A program made the translations under genes and the position numbers. A stretch of 64,000 nucleotides of DNA, from assembly GCA_036346375.1 (NCBI GenBank), contig CM070500.1, forward strand, positions 75,768,525 through 75,832,524. Direction: 5' to 3'. Position 1 is the stretch's first letter. Each line of letters opens with the position of its first letter. This document shows, piece after piece, positions 34,219 through 45,854 of this stretch. This DNA comes from Guadua angustifolia (Eukaryota; Streptophyta; Magnoliopsida; Poales; Poaceae). The notes beneath the pieces were generated by a model that saw only the letters and a list, made by a program, of their open reading frames with translations, was not told where the DNA came from and made no database searches.

Positions 34219-35412
34219 TAGGGGTGGGTATTCGGTTAATTCAGTTTTATCGGTTCGGTTTATTCGGTTTTAAAAAAATCGATTTTGGAGAACTGTAAAC
34301 CGAACCGAACCGAATAAAATTCAAAACCGAACTGAATTAACCGAACAAATTCGATTCGGTTAATTCGGTTTCTGAGTAAAGCGAATTTCACAAAGCATCC
34401 AGTCTCAGCCTCAGTCTTTGTTAGTTGCATCTTCCAAAACAGAGAACAAAATTCAAGCAAGATATTGAAGGGATCAGAACAAACCTCCTAGTTTCCCTCA
34501 TCAAATTTTTAGATATGCAAGATTTTTGCAAAACAACTCGTCGTGATTACGATTTGCACACGTGCTTACCAAAACAAAAACAATAAACCATGATTACGAG
34601 CATCAGTGCATTGCAATTTGCAAAAGACCATTACCTTGATGTCCTTCCCAGCTTCTTTCTGCAGCGTGACGGCAAGATGGGTGACAGGATGAGACCGATG
34701 TTGAGGAGCCCGCCGAGGCCGCAGGGGTATAGAATAGTGGTGTGTGCCAAGCTCTTCCCGAGCTGCTCGGCGTTGGCGATGAGCGCAGCCAGGAGGCGGT
34801 CGAGGGGTAGCGTGGCCGGATCTGGTTGCCAAGTGCCTCCGTGCCACCTCCACATACCAGATCTGGCCGCCACCGAGCTCTTCCGCTTGAGGACCGACAC
34901 GGCCCAGGCCGCATCATCGCGACGGCCGGATCTAGTCGCCTCCACTAACCTCCTTCGTTGGTGCTGTGGAATGCAAGGAGTCTGCGTTGAGGTGAAGGGG
35001 AGAGGTTGGTGTGACTGTGTGAAGGCGGCGAGGGCAAATGGGTGCCGAGGGCTTAGCCGCTCGAGGGATGCAAGGCGTCAGCACCACCGTGGGCTTGGGG
35101 GATGCGAGCTGCGAGGCGCCGCCAAGTGCTCAGGAGAAGCGAGATGCTGAGGGGTGAGGGAATGGGGATTGGGGAATAGAATGAAGTAGCAATCTCAGCC
35201 CCTCGGGGGCAAAGGCGCAAGGGGTTGGATTGGATTTGGAGATTGATTCGGTTTTTCGGGTTGGTTCGGTTTCCGAATTTACAAAACCGAACCGAGAACC
35301 GAATAATATCAAAATAAAAACCGAATAAAAATCAAAAACGAAAAAACTGACTTTTTCGGTTATTTCGGTTCCGTTCGGTTTTTGAGTTTCGGTTAAAAAT
35401 TACCCACCTCTA
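34219..35412. mobile_element. hAT-like TTCGGTT-repeat element carrying gene-like GC-rich cargo
   Basis: Left TAGGGGTGGGTATTCGG, right reverse complement TAGAGGTGGGTAATTTTT, flanked by a perfect 8-bp duplication atttccct (34211-34218, 35413-35420). The outer ~150-180 bp at each side are ttcggtt/aaccgaa repeats as in sister elements. The interior (about 34385-35230) is instead GC-rich with ORFs on both strands and a potential minus-strand exon ending in a donor (gacatcaag|gtaatgg near 34632). This fits capture of host DNA between hAT ends. Confidence 0.88.
34440..35230 (-). pseudogene. Putative captured host gene fragment inside the hAT-like element
   Basis: GC-rich block unlike the AT-rich core of sister elements. 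Minus-strand frames include LDRLLAALIANAEQLGKSLA and, in another frame, VTHLAVTLQKEAGKDIK ending at a GT donor. I cannot name the donor gene, and the ORFs on both strands make the coding strand uncertain. Confidence 0.4.
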
Positions 35413-35420
35413 ATTTCCCT

Positions 35421-36489
35421 CTCAGAAAAGAGTTCTCGGCCGAATTGGGCTGGCATCGTAGCTAGCTAGTAATTTCCAGGCTTTATTTCCCCCGGTGGAT
35501 TGCATAAGGCCTAGCTAGCTAACCCCACCAAGACGGACCCTGATTCTGCACAACAACGAAAGATTCCCAAACCCCAAAGGCCCAAAAAAACGAAACAAGG
35601 CGGAAAGTGATGATAACTACGCGCCGGGCCAGCACCGTCGGGCCCACGATAATTTTCGGATGGTACGTACACGCTGTCTATGCGCGGTTTTACGCCGAGC
35701 ACGTCCTTCTCATGGTGCGCGCGCGCGCTCCACGCGTCGGTCTTTTCTGTAGTCGTCTTCGTTTTTGGCCCCCCCTGCGACAAGCGAGGGATCATCGCCT
35801 TCAGCTTTCAAGAAGCTAAGAAACCTACAAAGAGCTGAGTTTTAAGTGAGAAACCTACAAAGAGCTGAGTTTTAAGTGATTTTTAGTATAATCTAGAGGT
35901 CTTATATGTAACTAGTAAAAACCAAAAACTGAAAGTTAAACTGAACCTGTTTTAACAATTTATTGCTAAGAGAAGTTAGCTATTTGTTAAATAATCTCTT
36001 ATAAAAAAACTACAGCTGCTTTTTAGTTTAGAAAACTAAAAAGCATATTTTAGAAAAAAACTATAACTTCTCAAATAGGTCCTATGTATGTACGTACGCC
36101 GGCCGTCGCTGCTTTATCCATGGGGGAAGTTTTCAGCCATAATTAACTTCGTCACACGGGTCATGCATCTCAGTTTTTCTTTACGTAGCTAGTCGATAAG
36201 GCCGGCCGAAAGCTAGGTGTTGTACACACGTTTAGTTTGAGGATTAGCTCAAGTACGTACTGTCATGTTGAATTATATTGCATGTGAGTTTAGTCAGGTT
36301 TGGCCTGAATCAGTCTTGTACGTATTACCAGATTAGTGCTCCGAGTAGGATAGAAAGGCCTCGTGTGGATGAAATCAGCTTGCGTTTCCCACTTAATCTC
36401 CTAGCTAATCTCGAACGTTCCTATCTGTGCTCTCCATCTCTTTTATCAGAACTCTATATAGAACGAACTGATTCGTAAAACACATAAAA
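35421..36489. other. Spacer with a 30-bp tandem duplication at 35819-35878
   Basis: agaaacctacaaagagctga gttttaagtg occurs twice back to back at 35819-35848 and 35849-35878. ORFs at 35511-35819 on both strands are overlapping and unrecognised. No gene supported. Confidence 0.5.
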
Positions 36490-36665
36490 GAGGACTATAT
36501 ATTAGGGAACCACCTTTTAGTAAGGTCGTGGAGTTGTGAGTGTACCACTTCATCTATCAGTGTTCAAATTCTAGTATCTATTTATTACGCACGTACTAGT
36601 ATACTTCAATAAGAATTTTACAAGATCACGAGTTTATCCGCAACCACCAAAATAAATAAATAAAG
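36490..36665 (+). mobile_element. SINE-like sequence (tentative)
   Basis: gtaaggtcgtggagttgtga followed by cacttcatctatcagtgttc aaattctag resembles the pol III A/B-box head of grass p-SINE-type elements (B box gttcaaattc). It ends in an A/T simple repeat (aaataaataaataaagag). No target duplication confirmed. Confidence 0.35.
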
Positions 36666-36745
36666 AGGACTGGTATAGGAATGTTAGGTGCTTACCGTAC
36701 ATTGCCACACTTTCCCTTTTAAAAAGGCACATAACAAACAACATA

Positions 36746-36912
36746 TTTTACAGAAAACTTTTTACCATCTTTAGAAAATATCAATATTTACATTAAGTTA
36801 GTATGAAGAGGTACAAAAAATTTAAAGGGTGCTTTTGCTACCTCTTAGAACTATCTCACTATAAATTTTGGTACTCCCGAAAGATGGTAAAAAGTCTAAT
36901 TTTATACTGACC
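36746..36912 (+). mobile_element. Small MITE with CTTTTTACCATCTTT ends (copy A)
   Basis: aaaactttttaccatcttta at the left is mirrored by aaagatggtaaaaagtctaa at the right. The right half (ttggtactccc ... gatggtaaaaagtct) is homologous to two sequences inside GLK2 introns at about 50950-51100 and 52610-52790. Confidence 0.55.
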
Positions 36913-37118
36913 AAATCAAACTACGTACGATGTAGAAAGAATCAAATGGCGACTTTGAAAAGTTTATCTAACTTAAGTGCGGCAATTAAATTTATAACAA
37001 ACCAAACACCCCTGTAGCCTACGCGCGCGCAATGATAAGATGATAACCTGCAAGCCCGCATCTTGATGCATGGCAGCATGTAGCTCAATTGCCCAATGTG
37101 GAGGCGTTGCTAAGGTTA

Positions 37119-37373
37119 CTCCATCCTGTTATAAATAGTTACTGTTTTAATATATGTATGGTCAAATTTTTAAAATTTTAACAGTTAGTGTTTTTTAAAA
37201 TATTTAAATTAGATATATAAAAATTATATGTATAAATTTACCTCGAAAATACTTTCATAATATATAATTTTATTGGGTTTCATAGCTGTATTACAATAGA
37301 AATTAGTGGTCAAAAATGTGTTTTGGAGACTATGATGATATAAAAAAAATAACTATTTGTGACCGAAGGACTG
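37119..37373. mobile_element. Stowaway-like MITE, older copy
   Basis: Left ctccatcctgttataaatag after TA; right end, reverse-complemented, cagtccttcggtcacaaata. The interior matches the copy at 46789-47052 (aaatatttaaattagata, aaaattatatg.gtaaattt, ataatttattgggtttcat, ttttggagac.atg). The right TA is lost. Confidence 0.75.
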
Positions 37374-39880
37374 TGAACATCTGACGCTAGAGATTGCCAT
37401 GCATGCATGGTAATTAAGGTTACAAATTAAAAGCTATTTTTTTTACTGCAATTAAAAGCTATTTGGCAGGTTTATTCGGGAACACCCACATGTGTGTTGG
37501 ACCAGACCTTGCTCTGAGCGTGGTTGAAAGTTGAAACACGTACCGGGATATATACGATACTCCAGGCCACTGTTCTGGTGCTGGAAGCTTGTCGACCCCA
37601 TAATAATAAAACTCCTAAATCATAGAAGCTAGGGAGCAGGCATGCATGTGGCCATAGGATCTAGGCATGTAGCTAGGCCGTATGTGGTATGTACGTACGT
37701 AGCGTGCATATCAGCGTGCCATAGGCGATACTAGAAACAGCTGACTTACGTATTCCAGCTACGACGACCCGGAGACCGGAGCAGATTTGTTGCCATCCAG
37801 AAACGATGCTTACTTCTTGGAGGGGAAAGTTCAAACACCAAGAGCGAGTATACGACCAATCCGGTCAGAAATTACACGGGCTGATTGATGAGTGGTGATG
37901 TGCAAACAGCCAATAAAGAGGGGGAGATCATGCACGTACGCCACGAGAAGTGTACCGGCCGGGCTACCAGTACCACGTACGAAGGCGTCAAGAGTGTCGA
38001 TCAGCACCCAACAGCTAGAGAATCTGCCCGGCCGGTCTCGCGCCATCTATCGATCACCATTGTTCATCCTTCATTGACGTCGCAGCAGCAACAGCTAGCT
38101 AAACCCGTGGGCGCGCGCGCACGCGCCACCGATGGATCGACCGATGTTCCGCGCTGATCGATTTGAAAGAGAGCCGCTCGGATGGCGGCCGGACGGCCAT
38201 GCATGGTTCCGAACCTCCGCCAGTTCCTGCTCGTTTTCTGGCAGAATACAGCGGAAATATGTACGCGCGCGCGGGGGCCGCGGCGGCCCCAAGGGGAGAA
38301 AAGACGCACGTACGGAGCAACGCCCACCACGTAAAATGGGCAGAAGAAGACATGTGCATGTACATTATGGGAAAAGACAAGATGTGTGTATACGGCGCTC
38401 CTCGCCGCAGATTATCCATGCCTTCACCTTTTATCGTCGTCATCAACTCGTCAACAGAGAGAGAGATTCATGCGGTCGCTGTTTCTCGCGTGGCTGAAGC
38501 TGAAGCAGCTACTTTCAAAGTAATAGAAAGAAAAGCAACGACTGAAATGAGGAGTCAAAGTCGAAAAGAGAATTCCTCACTTCTTTTTCTCATGCAAAAC
38601 CGTGCATGAGACTTTCATCTCGTACGACTTCGATCTAAGTGATAAAAGAAAGAAGAACTTTTTTTTATTACCTTCCTCGTGTATGTATAAGATCCAATCC
38701 ATTCTTTTTCTACTAATCCTTAACTTTTCGAGAAATCCTTTATCAGTGGTTGTGAATGACTGACTTTTTTTAATCCTTTCGACCTTGGTTCTAGGTCGAC
38801 ATTGGGCCGGGTCATTTTGGACCAGCACGAGGCACGTCCGGTCCAGTTTGACCCACGGTCCGCAGACTTGAATCGTTCTAAATGGTTGAAATGGCACACC
38901 ACGGTGTCCGCCGCGCCGAGCTCATTAATCAAGACGACGGCGCCCGCCCGACCTTTAGTTCGTTGCATAGGGCAGACGTCTGAAACAGCCTATGTGTGCA
39001 TGCGTTGTATGTGTGGGTGAGCAAATCAAGGAGTAAAGGAAGAAAACTCTGAATGGACTGGAAAAAAGGAAGGGAATGCATGCATGCGTTGTATATGTGG
39101 GTGAGCAAATTAAAGAGTAAATGTATGGCTACATGCATGTGACTGGAAGGAGTAACTAAATCAAGGAAATTGAGAAGAATAAATATAATAGGATTTTGTT
39201 TCGACTAGAGAAAATCCTAGACAGATAAAGAAAGAAATCAATTCGTGGTCATTTTCTCTCATAACAATAGTATAAATGGGCCGGACTTAGGTCAACATGA
39301 TACGAAGTAAGACGAACGCGAATAGACCGCTACTTGACTCATCGGGCGTGAGCTGCAGCCATCCGCCCGGCATGGCAAGCACGATAGGCCGTCACGGCTT
39401 AGCACAGTTTAAGTCCAAAGTACGATAGACTCGTACCGGACGAGAGAGAGAGATTCATGCAGTCGCTGTCCCACCATCTTTGGCTCGATCTTCGGCTGCT
39501 GCTGACAACTCACGAGTCTCTTTCTCTGTCTGTATCTCCCCCGTAAACTATTCATACCGAGTTACTGACTGGACGAAGGCGGCTGGGTAATATGCTCACT
39601 TGACAGCAACTTACCTGGAATTACACAGGAAACCAGTTGGTTCCTACGGTTCATTACATTCTTCATTATATGATCGCGCGGGGCAAATCGAAGTGTTTAC
39701 TGCATTATTTTCCATTAAACAAGATTATTACAAGGGAGATCGAGATCCTAACTAGGAATGCTCATTTCGTTGTCGACAATCTGATCGTGATATGATTGTA
39801 CATTTGCATTTTAAATTGTGATTCTAAATAAAGCATTACATAAAATAAGTTCTGGTTCACTGCTTTAGGCTCGTGGCTAA
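37374..39880. other. Long spacer, no gene supported
   Basis: Contains overlapping ORFs on both strands around 38060-38610 (Arg/Ala-rich, unrecognised) and 38577-38970. A direct duplication at 38992-39123 repeats gcatgcgttgtatgtgtggg tgagcaaatcaaggagtaaa with ~80-bp spacing. Several gtacgtacgt and gcgcgcgcgc microsatellites lie at 37690, 38110 and 38262. Nothing reads as a known protein. Confidence 0.5.
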
Positions 39881-39898
39881 GGGGTGTGTGTATATATA

Positions 39899-39945
<47 letters not shown>

Positions 39946-39978
39946 GTATATATAATATACGCACACATACACACATAG
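39881..39978. repeat. Palindromic (TG)n-(TA)n-(CA)n microsatellite
   Basis: gtgtgtgtatatatatgtat then a run of about 12 TA dinucleotides and cacacgtatatataatatac / cacacatacacacatag. It can form a long hairpin. Confidence 0.9.
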
Positions 39979-40389
39979 ACCCCTAAAATACAGAAGACCA
40001 CCATTTAGTCCTCTGAAAAATAGAAGGCCATAGATCGAGCCCATTGAAAAAAGGGGTACATACATGGACATCCCTTCTCCCAAGCAACCAATTGAATTCT
40101 CTATCCTTTGCCGTTTGCTTACTCTATAGATGGTACATTGACAACGCCAAAGAGGCATATGGCGCCGAGCGCCACTCTGATTTCCATGTGAGGTATTGAG
40201 GGGGCCAATTCCACCGCTAGGAGGATGGGGCATTCCCAGTGAGTTTCGAGGATTTGTTTTTTTAATACAACAAGGAAGCCGTCGATATTTCTACTATACG
40301 AACCTGGACGCTGCGAGTATTACACTATACAAGATAAACCTATGATTGTTATAGGATTTTGATTATGTTTTTTAGCAATTGATTTGTTT

Positions 40390-41060
40390 TACATGATGAT
40401 GAGGCAGCGAGCTACGACGCAGTGTCGCCCTGTTGGGTTCGTCGACCCCGAATTGATTTCTACAACCATGGTACAGTATCATTCGGATTTCGTTGTTGAC
40501 TACCTCAAGTAGGTATTGCTCGCTGTGGCGACAAAGGACTTCATTCTCGTCCCGTACCATGAGAGGTAATTACTACTCTAATTACTTTACCTGTCAATTA
40601 TTTATACACACTTAAATCTTATATGAACTTATTCTTACACTGAATATATTTAATAATTAGGAATCAATGGGTTCTACTCGTGATCGTTCGAAGTGAAAAC
40701 AAAGTGTACTTATTTAACTTACTGGAGAAGAGAATGATGGATTACTTGATCAAGCCTATTTTGCAGCGATAAGTACATTTTGTTGACCTAACACTTTTTT
40801 GTGACTAAATGACATCTTTGGCCATTGTATGTAGGGCTTTCTTATCTTACATTGTCGAAGGAGGGCGACACAACAATGAACGAGGTGACCAACTGGAGTG
40901 GAGGCGCTACAAGATATAAGTGCCTAACATAGGATTTTTCCTGACATCTATTCTTCGTCTTCTAATTTTATTTTCTTTGTTCACAGTGTCACCAAAGGGG
41001 GTGTGATGAACTGTGCGGCTTCTACATGATGATCCTGGTCGGCAGCACAGACTTTTTCCC
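40390..41060 (+). pseudogene. Ulp1-like cysteine protease C-terminal remnant of a CACTA element
   Basis: Spread over several short exon-like pieces: DFILVPYHER, then NQWVLLVIVRSENKVYLFNL, then AFLSYIVEGGRHNNERGDQL, then CHQRG..DELCGFYMMILVG. The family's catalytic residues are His in H-W, Asp in the Y-L-D-S strand, Gln, and Cys in C-G-F-Y. Here the His is Gln and the Asp is Asn, while Gln and Cys remain. GT/AG-like breaks separate the pieces. Non-functional as a protease. Confidence 0.7.
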
Positions 41061-41359
41061 TAGCATATCTATATGCATAATACACTCAGCCTTTTACATA
41101 TACAAATTTTAAAACCTAATTAATGCACCACTTTCTATTTTGCAGTAGCGTGATATCTCCCAAGAGCCTGCAGTATTCCAATTAGTCTATGTAATCCTAG
41201 GTGTTATATACTATGAATGTTATATGTGTAATAATAAGTATATTTGTTTTCTATATACTGTGGTATGTGTATTGTATGATACTGTGAATGTGATATAGTG
41301 ATATAGTGATATGTGTACTATGAATGTGATATATGTGTACCGTGTGATCTAGTGACAGG

Positions 41360-41745
41360 GTGGATTTATCTCTATCGATTCGACGCTTAGAACTGATAGA
41401 GATCGGCTCTGAATGATGAACCGATAGAGATACATATATTATCTCTATCGGTTCTGAGAGTCGAACCGATAGAGATCTATGTATTATCTCTATCTGTTCG
41501 GAGTTTAGAATCGATAGAAATAATAGGACTTCTCTATCGATTCTAATCGTGGAACCAATAAAGATAATTTATCTTTTTAGTCGGTTTCAAGCACTGAACC
41601 GACCAAGATAACGGTATATCTGTATCGGGCGAAATCGACCGTAATAGCCACTCCTCATCACTATCTAAGAACTTTGTATCGCCACCAAAACCGATGTAGA
41701 TGACGAAAAAAATTGATGTCCCAGATGACAATTTATGTAGTAGTG
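41360..41745. repeat. CACTA subterminal repeats (TCTCTATCGGTTC type)
   Basis: At least six copies of tctctatcggttc or its complement gaaccgatagaga between 41366 and 41600, then diverged accgaccaagata and accgatgtagatg forms near the terminus. Confidence 0.8.
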
Positions 41746-42651
41746 TTTTAAGTAGACCTTGGTAGCTACTTCTACCAATCACTTAGAGATTATTACTTTA
41801 TATGAAGCCTTACGTGAGTGCGTTTAGCTGAGACATATGATTAACCATATCCAAAAGTCGTGGTCTTAATACCATCGATACAACCATAACTATCTATAAG
41901 ATAATACTACTTGTGTTGGATAAATGCAAATGGGATATGTAAAAAACAATATTATGAAGCATATTGCTCATAAACTTTTCTATTCTCGTAAACTCCAGAA
42001 GAATTATGATGTAAAAATTCTGCAAACTAAGTCATATGAAAATCTAGCAGATTTATTCATCAAGTCTTTGCTAAAATCTATTTTCCAAAGATGTGTGAGT
42101 GGCATTGGAATGAGACGATTTTGAGATATGTAGAGCTCAAAGGGAGTAAAATTCTTGAACCATGACCCTTACTATATTCTCAAAGATCTTAATTTAAATC
42201 CAGAAGGTTATAAATTGTACTCCTTTTCTTTTAGTGAGTTTTCCTGAGGTTTTCTCACATGAAGGTTTTTAATGAGCCAACTAGTGCAACCCGGTGTACA
42301 AGTGCAATGTACTCTTTTCTTCATCTCTTTTTTCCATTGGGTTCTTGAGAGGAGTTTTTAATGAGATATGTGTATTACATGGTATTCGCCCAAGGAGAGT
42401 ATTGAGATATAGTTAGACTTTGAGTCCTAATTGTTCAAATATGTTTGGACTTTATCTTCTTGTAGGAGAATTCGAATCTATCTTTTGCTACTTTCTACTA
42501 TATATTTGGCACCCTTTTTATACAAGAGAATCAATCTAAAAGCGAGAACATTGTTGCATGCCTCCTTATGTTATGTATACTTCCTATTCATGCTTGCTGT
42601 TCTTTTAGGGTATTGTAGTTGATCTACGGTGATCGTCATCGTTTTCCAACA
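41746..42651 (+). mobile_element. Second Copia 3' end (RNase H tail, purine tract, LTR)
   Basis: aagtagaccttggtagctac and MQMGYVKNNIMKHIAHKLFY / NLADLFIKSLLKSIFQRC match the RNase H C-terminus of the element at 27850-32957. The purine tract caaggagag precedes an LTR at about 42400-42651 (gagatatagttagactttga ... gttttccaaca). It is cut at its left edge precisely by the CACTA terminus. Confidence 0.82.
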
Positions 42652-43202
42652 CAATGTTTAGTACTGTGTGGTGAGCTGCATATTGTGCCACATAAACACA
42701 GTAGCGCAAATGTTCTTTGCAGGTGGACTAGTGGCTTGGCAACAGATGCATATTCCACTCGGAACTAGTTAGATCCATCGATCGATCGGCTTGTGTAATT
42801 CTGCGGCATGGTGTAGGTAGCCACTACTATCTTTCACGTTTCAAATTTGATCTAGGTCCTGTTTTAAAATGCTGAATTTTTTCTTGATGTCATAGGTGTA
42901 GAACCCAAACACAAGTAAGGGAGAATGTCGGCTGTATGATGGGTCATTGTTCACAAGAGTAAAAATGACACGTGTATTTATATAAATTCGGGAGTTCGAG
43001 AGAACCATCCTACTCCTATCGGTGAGCCAACGTGGGTTTTCTTTAATTTAGGGAGTAGGCTCTCGATGGCTCACTAGTTTGAATATATTTTTTTATTACT
43101 ATAGAGAGCTTAAGTCCCAAATGAGAATACTCGAGGAATTTATAGTATCTTGGGCTTGTATAAAAGACTAAATTGCCCCTTCTACAAAGAAATAAACAAT
43201 AT
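42652..43202. other. Spacer, no gene seen
   Basis: Mixed sequence with no ORF of note or clear repeat. Confidence 0.45.
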
Positions 43203-43480
43203 TACTACTACAGAATTGGCTTTTGATACCGGCCCATCAGTGCCGGTTAGGCTCAAACCGGATCGACAGTTATATGATTCCGGTTCAACGGCCATTGGTC
43301 ATGAGGGGCTCAGTAAGTACAAGGTTCACGAACCGACATCGATGATGTTACATCAAGACGGTTCGTAATGAACCTAAGATTAAAGAGGGCACTTATTAGT
43401 ATCGTTGAGGTACCAACCAAGATCGATGTTAGAGCATCAGAACTGGTTGGTGCCTCCAACCGGTACTAATAAGACCCAAT
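43203..43480. mobile_element. CACTA terminal fragment with ACCGGT-type subterminal repeats
   Basis: tactactacagaattggc resembles a decayed CACTACTACAGAAT terminus. It is followed by gataccggcccatcagtgcc ggttaggctcaaaccgg and, at 43400-43480, ggtaccaacc / ccaaccggtactaataagac, the gapped inverted motifs typical of CACTA subterminal regions. No transposase follows; 43481-44200 is AT-rich spacer with a gagtcaaaagttatgg phrase repeated at 43852 and 43993. Confidence 0.55.
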
Positions 43481-44200
43481 TTAAACTTCTTCCTCACTCT
43501 CAATTTGAAACCGCCATAAATAATAAAAATAAAAAATGTTAAATATTGCTAATTACCTCTCATGCCTTCTAATTTGAAAGAGTTGAAATTAAATAATATT
43601 ACATTTGAAATAATTGGAGCTAATATTCCAATTCCATTTGCAATAATTGAAAAAACTGTCAAAACAGAATCAAAACTTCGGAAGCTGTTTTGAGGCCCTA
43701 AACGACCTTTTTTTTTTTGGAATTTCGTCGCCGCGCATGCACTTGCACAAACCATCAAGATCTAACCATCTGATTTTGACACACTTATGAAATTTGGGTG
43801 CTACTTTTTGTTATCTTTCAAACAAGCCAAAGAACGCCCCGATCGGAGTTATGAGTCAAAAGTTATGGCTATTTAAACAAAAGTATTCGGATGTCATATT
43901 TACAAACTAGAATCGGTGCCCAAAAGAATATAATCGGAGAGCTCATCATGTGATGATTCCGGAAAGCACAAGAACACTAAAATCGAAGGTACGAGTCAAA
44001 AGTTATGGTGTTTTTTCAAGTTTCGTTAATAGTAACGGCACATATATTGCAAGCATAATTAATAGTCAAAAGTATGGAAAATAAATTTGAAAGTTTTAAA
44101 TTTTGCTAATTACCTTATAGTTTGCTAATTTGAAATAATTGAAAATCAATGTTCGGGTACTTCACGAGGTTAAGAGGAGGAAGGACACATTATATATCAG

Positions 44201-44320
44201 ATAATATCATACCACCATTAGAGTAATGGATCTTACAAAAGCTCTGAAGTTAAGCGTGCTTGAAGCAGAATAGTAATAGGATGGGTGACCTCTTGGAAAA
44301 TAAAGTCCATGTGTGACATT
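44201..44320 (+). pseudogene. 5S rRNA-like sequence (pseudogene or TRIM/SINE 5S module)
   Basis: ctgaagttaagcgtgcttga, agtaataggatgggtgacct and atatcataccaccatta align in order with plant 5S rRNA. The promoter boxes (A box gttaagcgtgct, C box gatgggtgacc) are almost perfect while the 5' and 3' stems are decayed (ggatcttacaaaagctctg, aaaataaagtccatg). Likely a dispersed 5S pseudogene or the 5S part of a Cassandra-type retroelement LTR; no paired LTR seen. Confidence 0.85.
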
Positions 44321-44404
44321 AAAAATGTCTGATGAACAGAAGAACTAATATGTGTACATATAATACATAATACATTAGTTGTAATGTGTAGATGGTAGTA
44401 GCAG

Positions 44405-45854
44405 GGTTCAACTTTTCGTTTTGTGAAAAAATTCAGACCCTCCCGAAATCCGAAATTTTGGCCGAATTTTGGTTTTTCGGCCGAAATACATTCAAAATTC
44501 AAAAAGCAAAATTCAAATCCGGTTTGTTTGGCACCGAAATTTTTGAAATTTCACCGAAATTACTCGAAATTTTGGACAAAATGCACTGACTGAAAATTGG
44601 TTCAAACGATGTCAAAAAATTTTGAAATTTTTTTGTAGGTTTATGACACATTAGAGATGTTCTCATAAAATTTTCAGGTAATTATCAGTTCTGTGGATTT
44701 TTAAAAAATTCAAATATTGGTACTGTCCCGATGGAACGTTGATCGGCAAGTTTGAACGGGATGAAAAATAGTACAAACAACATTAGAAAATTTTGAAATT
44801 TTTTGTGAAGATTTATGAAATATTCATGATATTTATATAAAAATTTCAGATTATGATAAAATGTGAGGAAGTTTTAAAAAATCAAATATTAGTACTGTCT
44901 TGGTAAAGCGCTGAGCGGTAAGTTTCATCCGAATGAAAATTAGAACAAACAAGGTTATAAAATTTTGAAAATTTTTCTAGATAGTCCTGATACATACATA
45001 ATATTCTCATAAAAGTTTAATATGATGATCAAGTGTCATGAAGTTTTAAAAATTCAAACAGTGCTACTATCCTATTAAAAGGCCGATGATCAATAATAGA
45101 TTTACTTTAGCAATAAAAAAGGTTTAAATTTTTTGAAAATTTTACATAAGAGTGAAAAGGAAATGATTAATATCTCATAAAAATTTTGGATCATGATAAT
45201 GCTCCAGTGAATTTATAAAATTCTTATAAGGTACAATACCATTTATGTTCTTTCTCTGTTTGATTTTTGAAATATAATACAACAAATTAAGTTCAGTGCT
45301 TATTACATTGATAGATTTTATTGAGCAAACAAATTAATTTGAAATTTTTTAAAATTTTATAGAATAGTACTGAGGAAATTATTAATCTTTCATAAAAATT
45401 TTAGATCATGATCACACTTGAGAAAATTTAGAAAAATCTAACAATTTTACTGTCCCAATTATGTCCATTCTGTTTTTGATTTTTTAAAGATAAAAAATGA
45501 TGTTAAATTATTTTTAAAATTTTTATGTATGATCCTAAACTACTAAGTATGATACCATAAATTTTTTAGATCATTATCAAGCTTGTAAAATTTTATAAAA
45601 ATCTGACAGTGTTTCTGTCTAAATTTTAAAAAATCTCAAAAAATTAGTTTTTCAATAAATTTTCATGTAAGATCACTTTATTAGAGGTTATTGGACTAAT
45701 TCCGGTCCAAAAAAGTTAAAATCCGGATTTAAAACCCAAAATTTCGCTATGAAATTACTGTAGTAAAATCAAATTTTTTTAAAATTTTAAATTCGGTCGA
45801 TATATCAAAATTCGGCATGTCCCGAAAAGCGAAATTTCGCCGAAATTTTGAACC
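44405..45854. mobile_element. TIR element with TTTCGGCCGAAA ends and ~170-bp repeated interior
   Basis: Left gggttcaacttttcg...cgaaattttggccgaatttt is mirrored by the right end ...ggcgaaatttcg, whose complement starts tggttcaaaatttcg. Flanks atggtagtag and atgggcagtag are similar, compatible with a 9-10 bp duplication. The interior is five or more diverged units of about 165-175 bp, each with an attttcagattatgatcaa... phrase and a tactgtcc...gat phrase. Confidence 0.6.

Larger units (their letters stand above)
40240..41745 (+). mobile_element. Right part of a CACTA element with Ulp1-like gene
   Basis: The end catttatgtagtagtg at 41745 is the reverse complement of a CACTACTACAT terminus. Immediately inside it (41360-41690) are subterminal repeats atctctatcggttc / gaaccgatagagat in both orientations. 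Upstream lies a Ulp1-like protease remnant, cargo typical of some plant CACTA and MULE elements. The left end is missing; the 40240 limit is a guess. Confidence 0.75.

Noticed and set aside
38099..38609. 115-148 codon ORFs around a gcgcgc-rich patch
   Set aside because: Four overlapping ORFs on two strands, no domain, no splice context.
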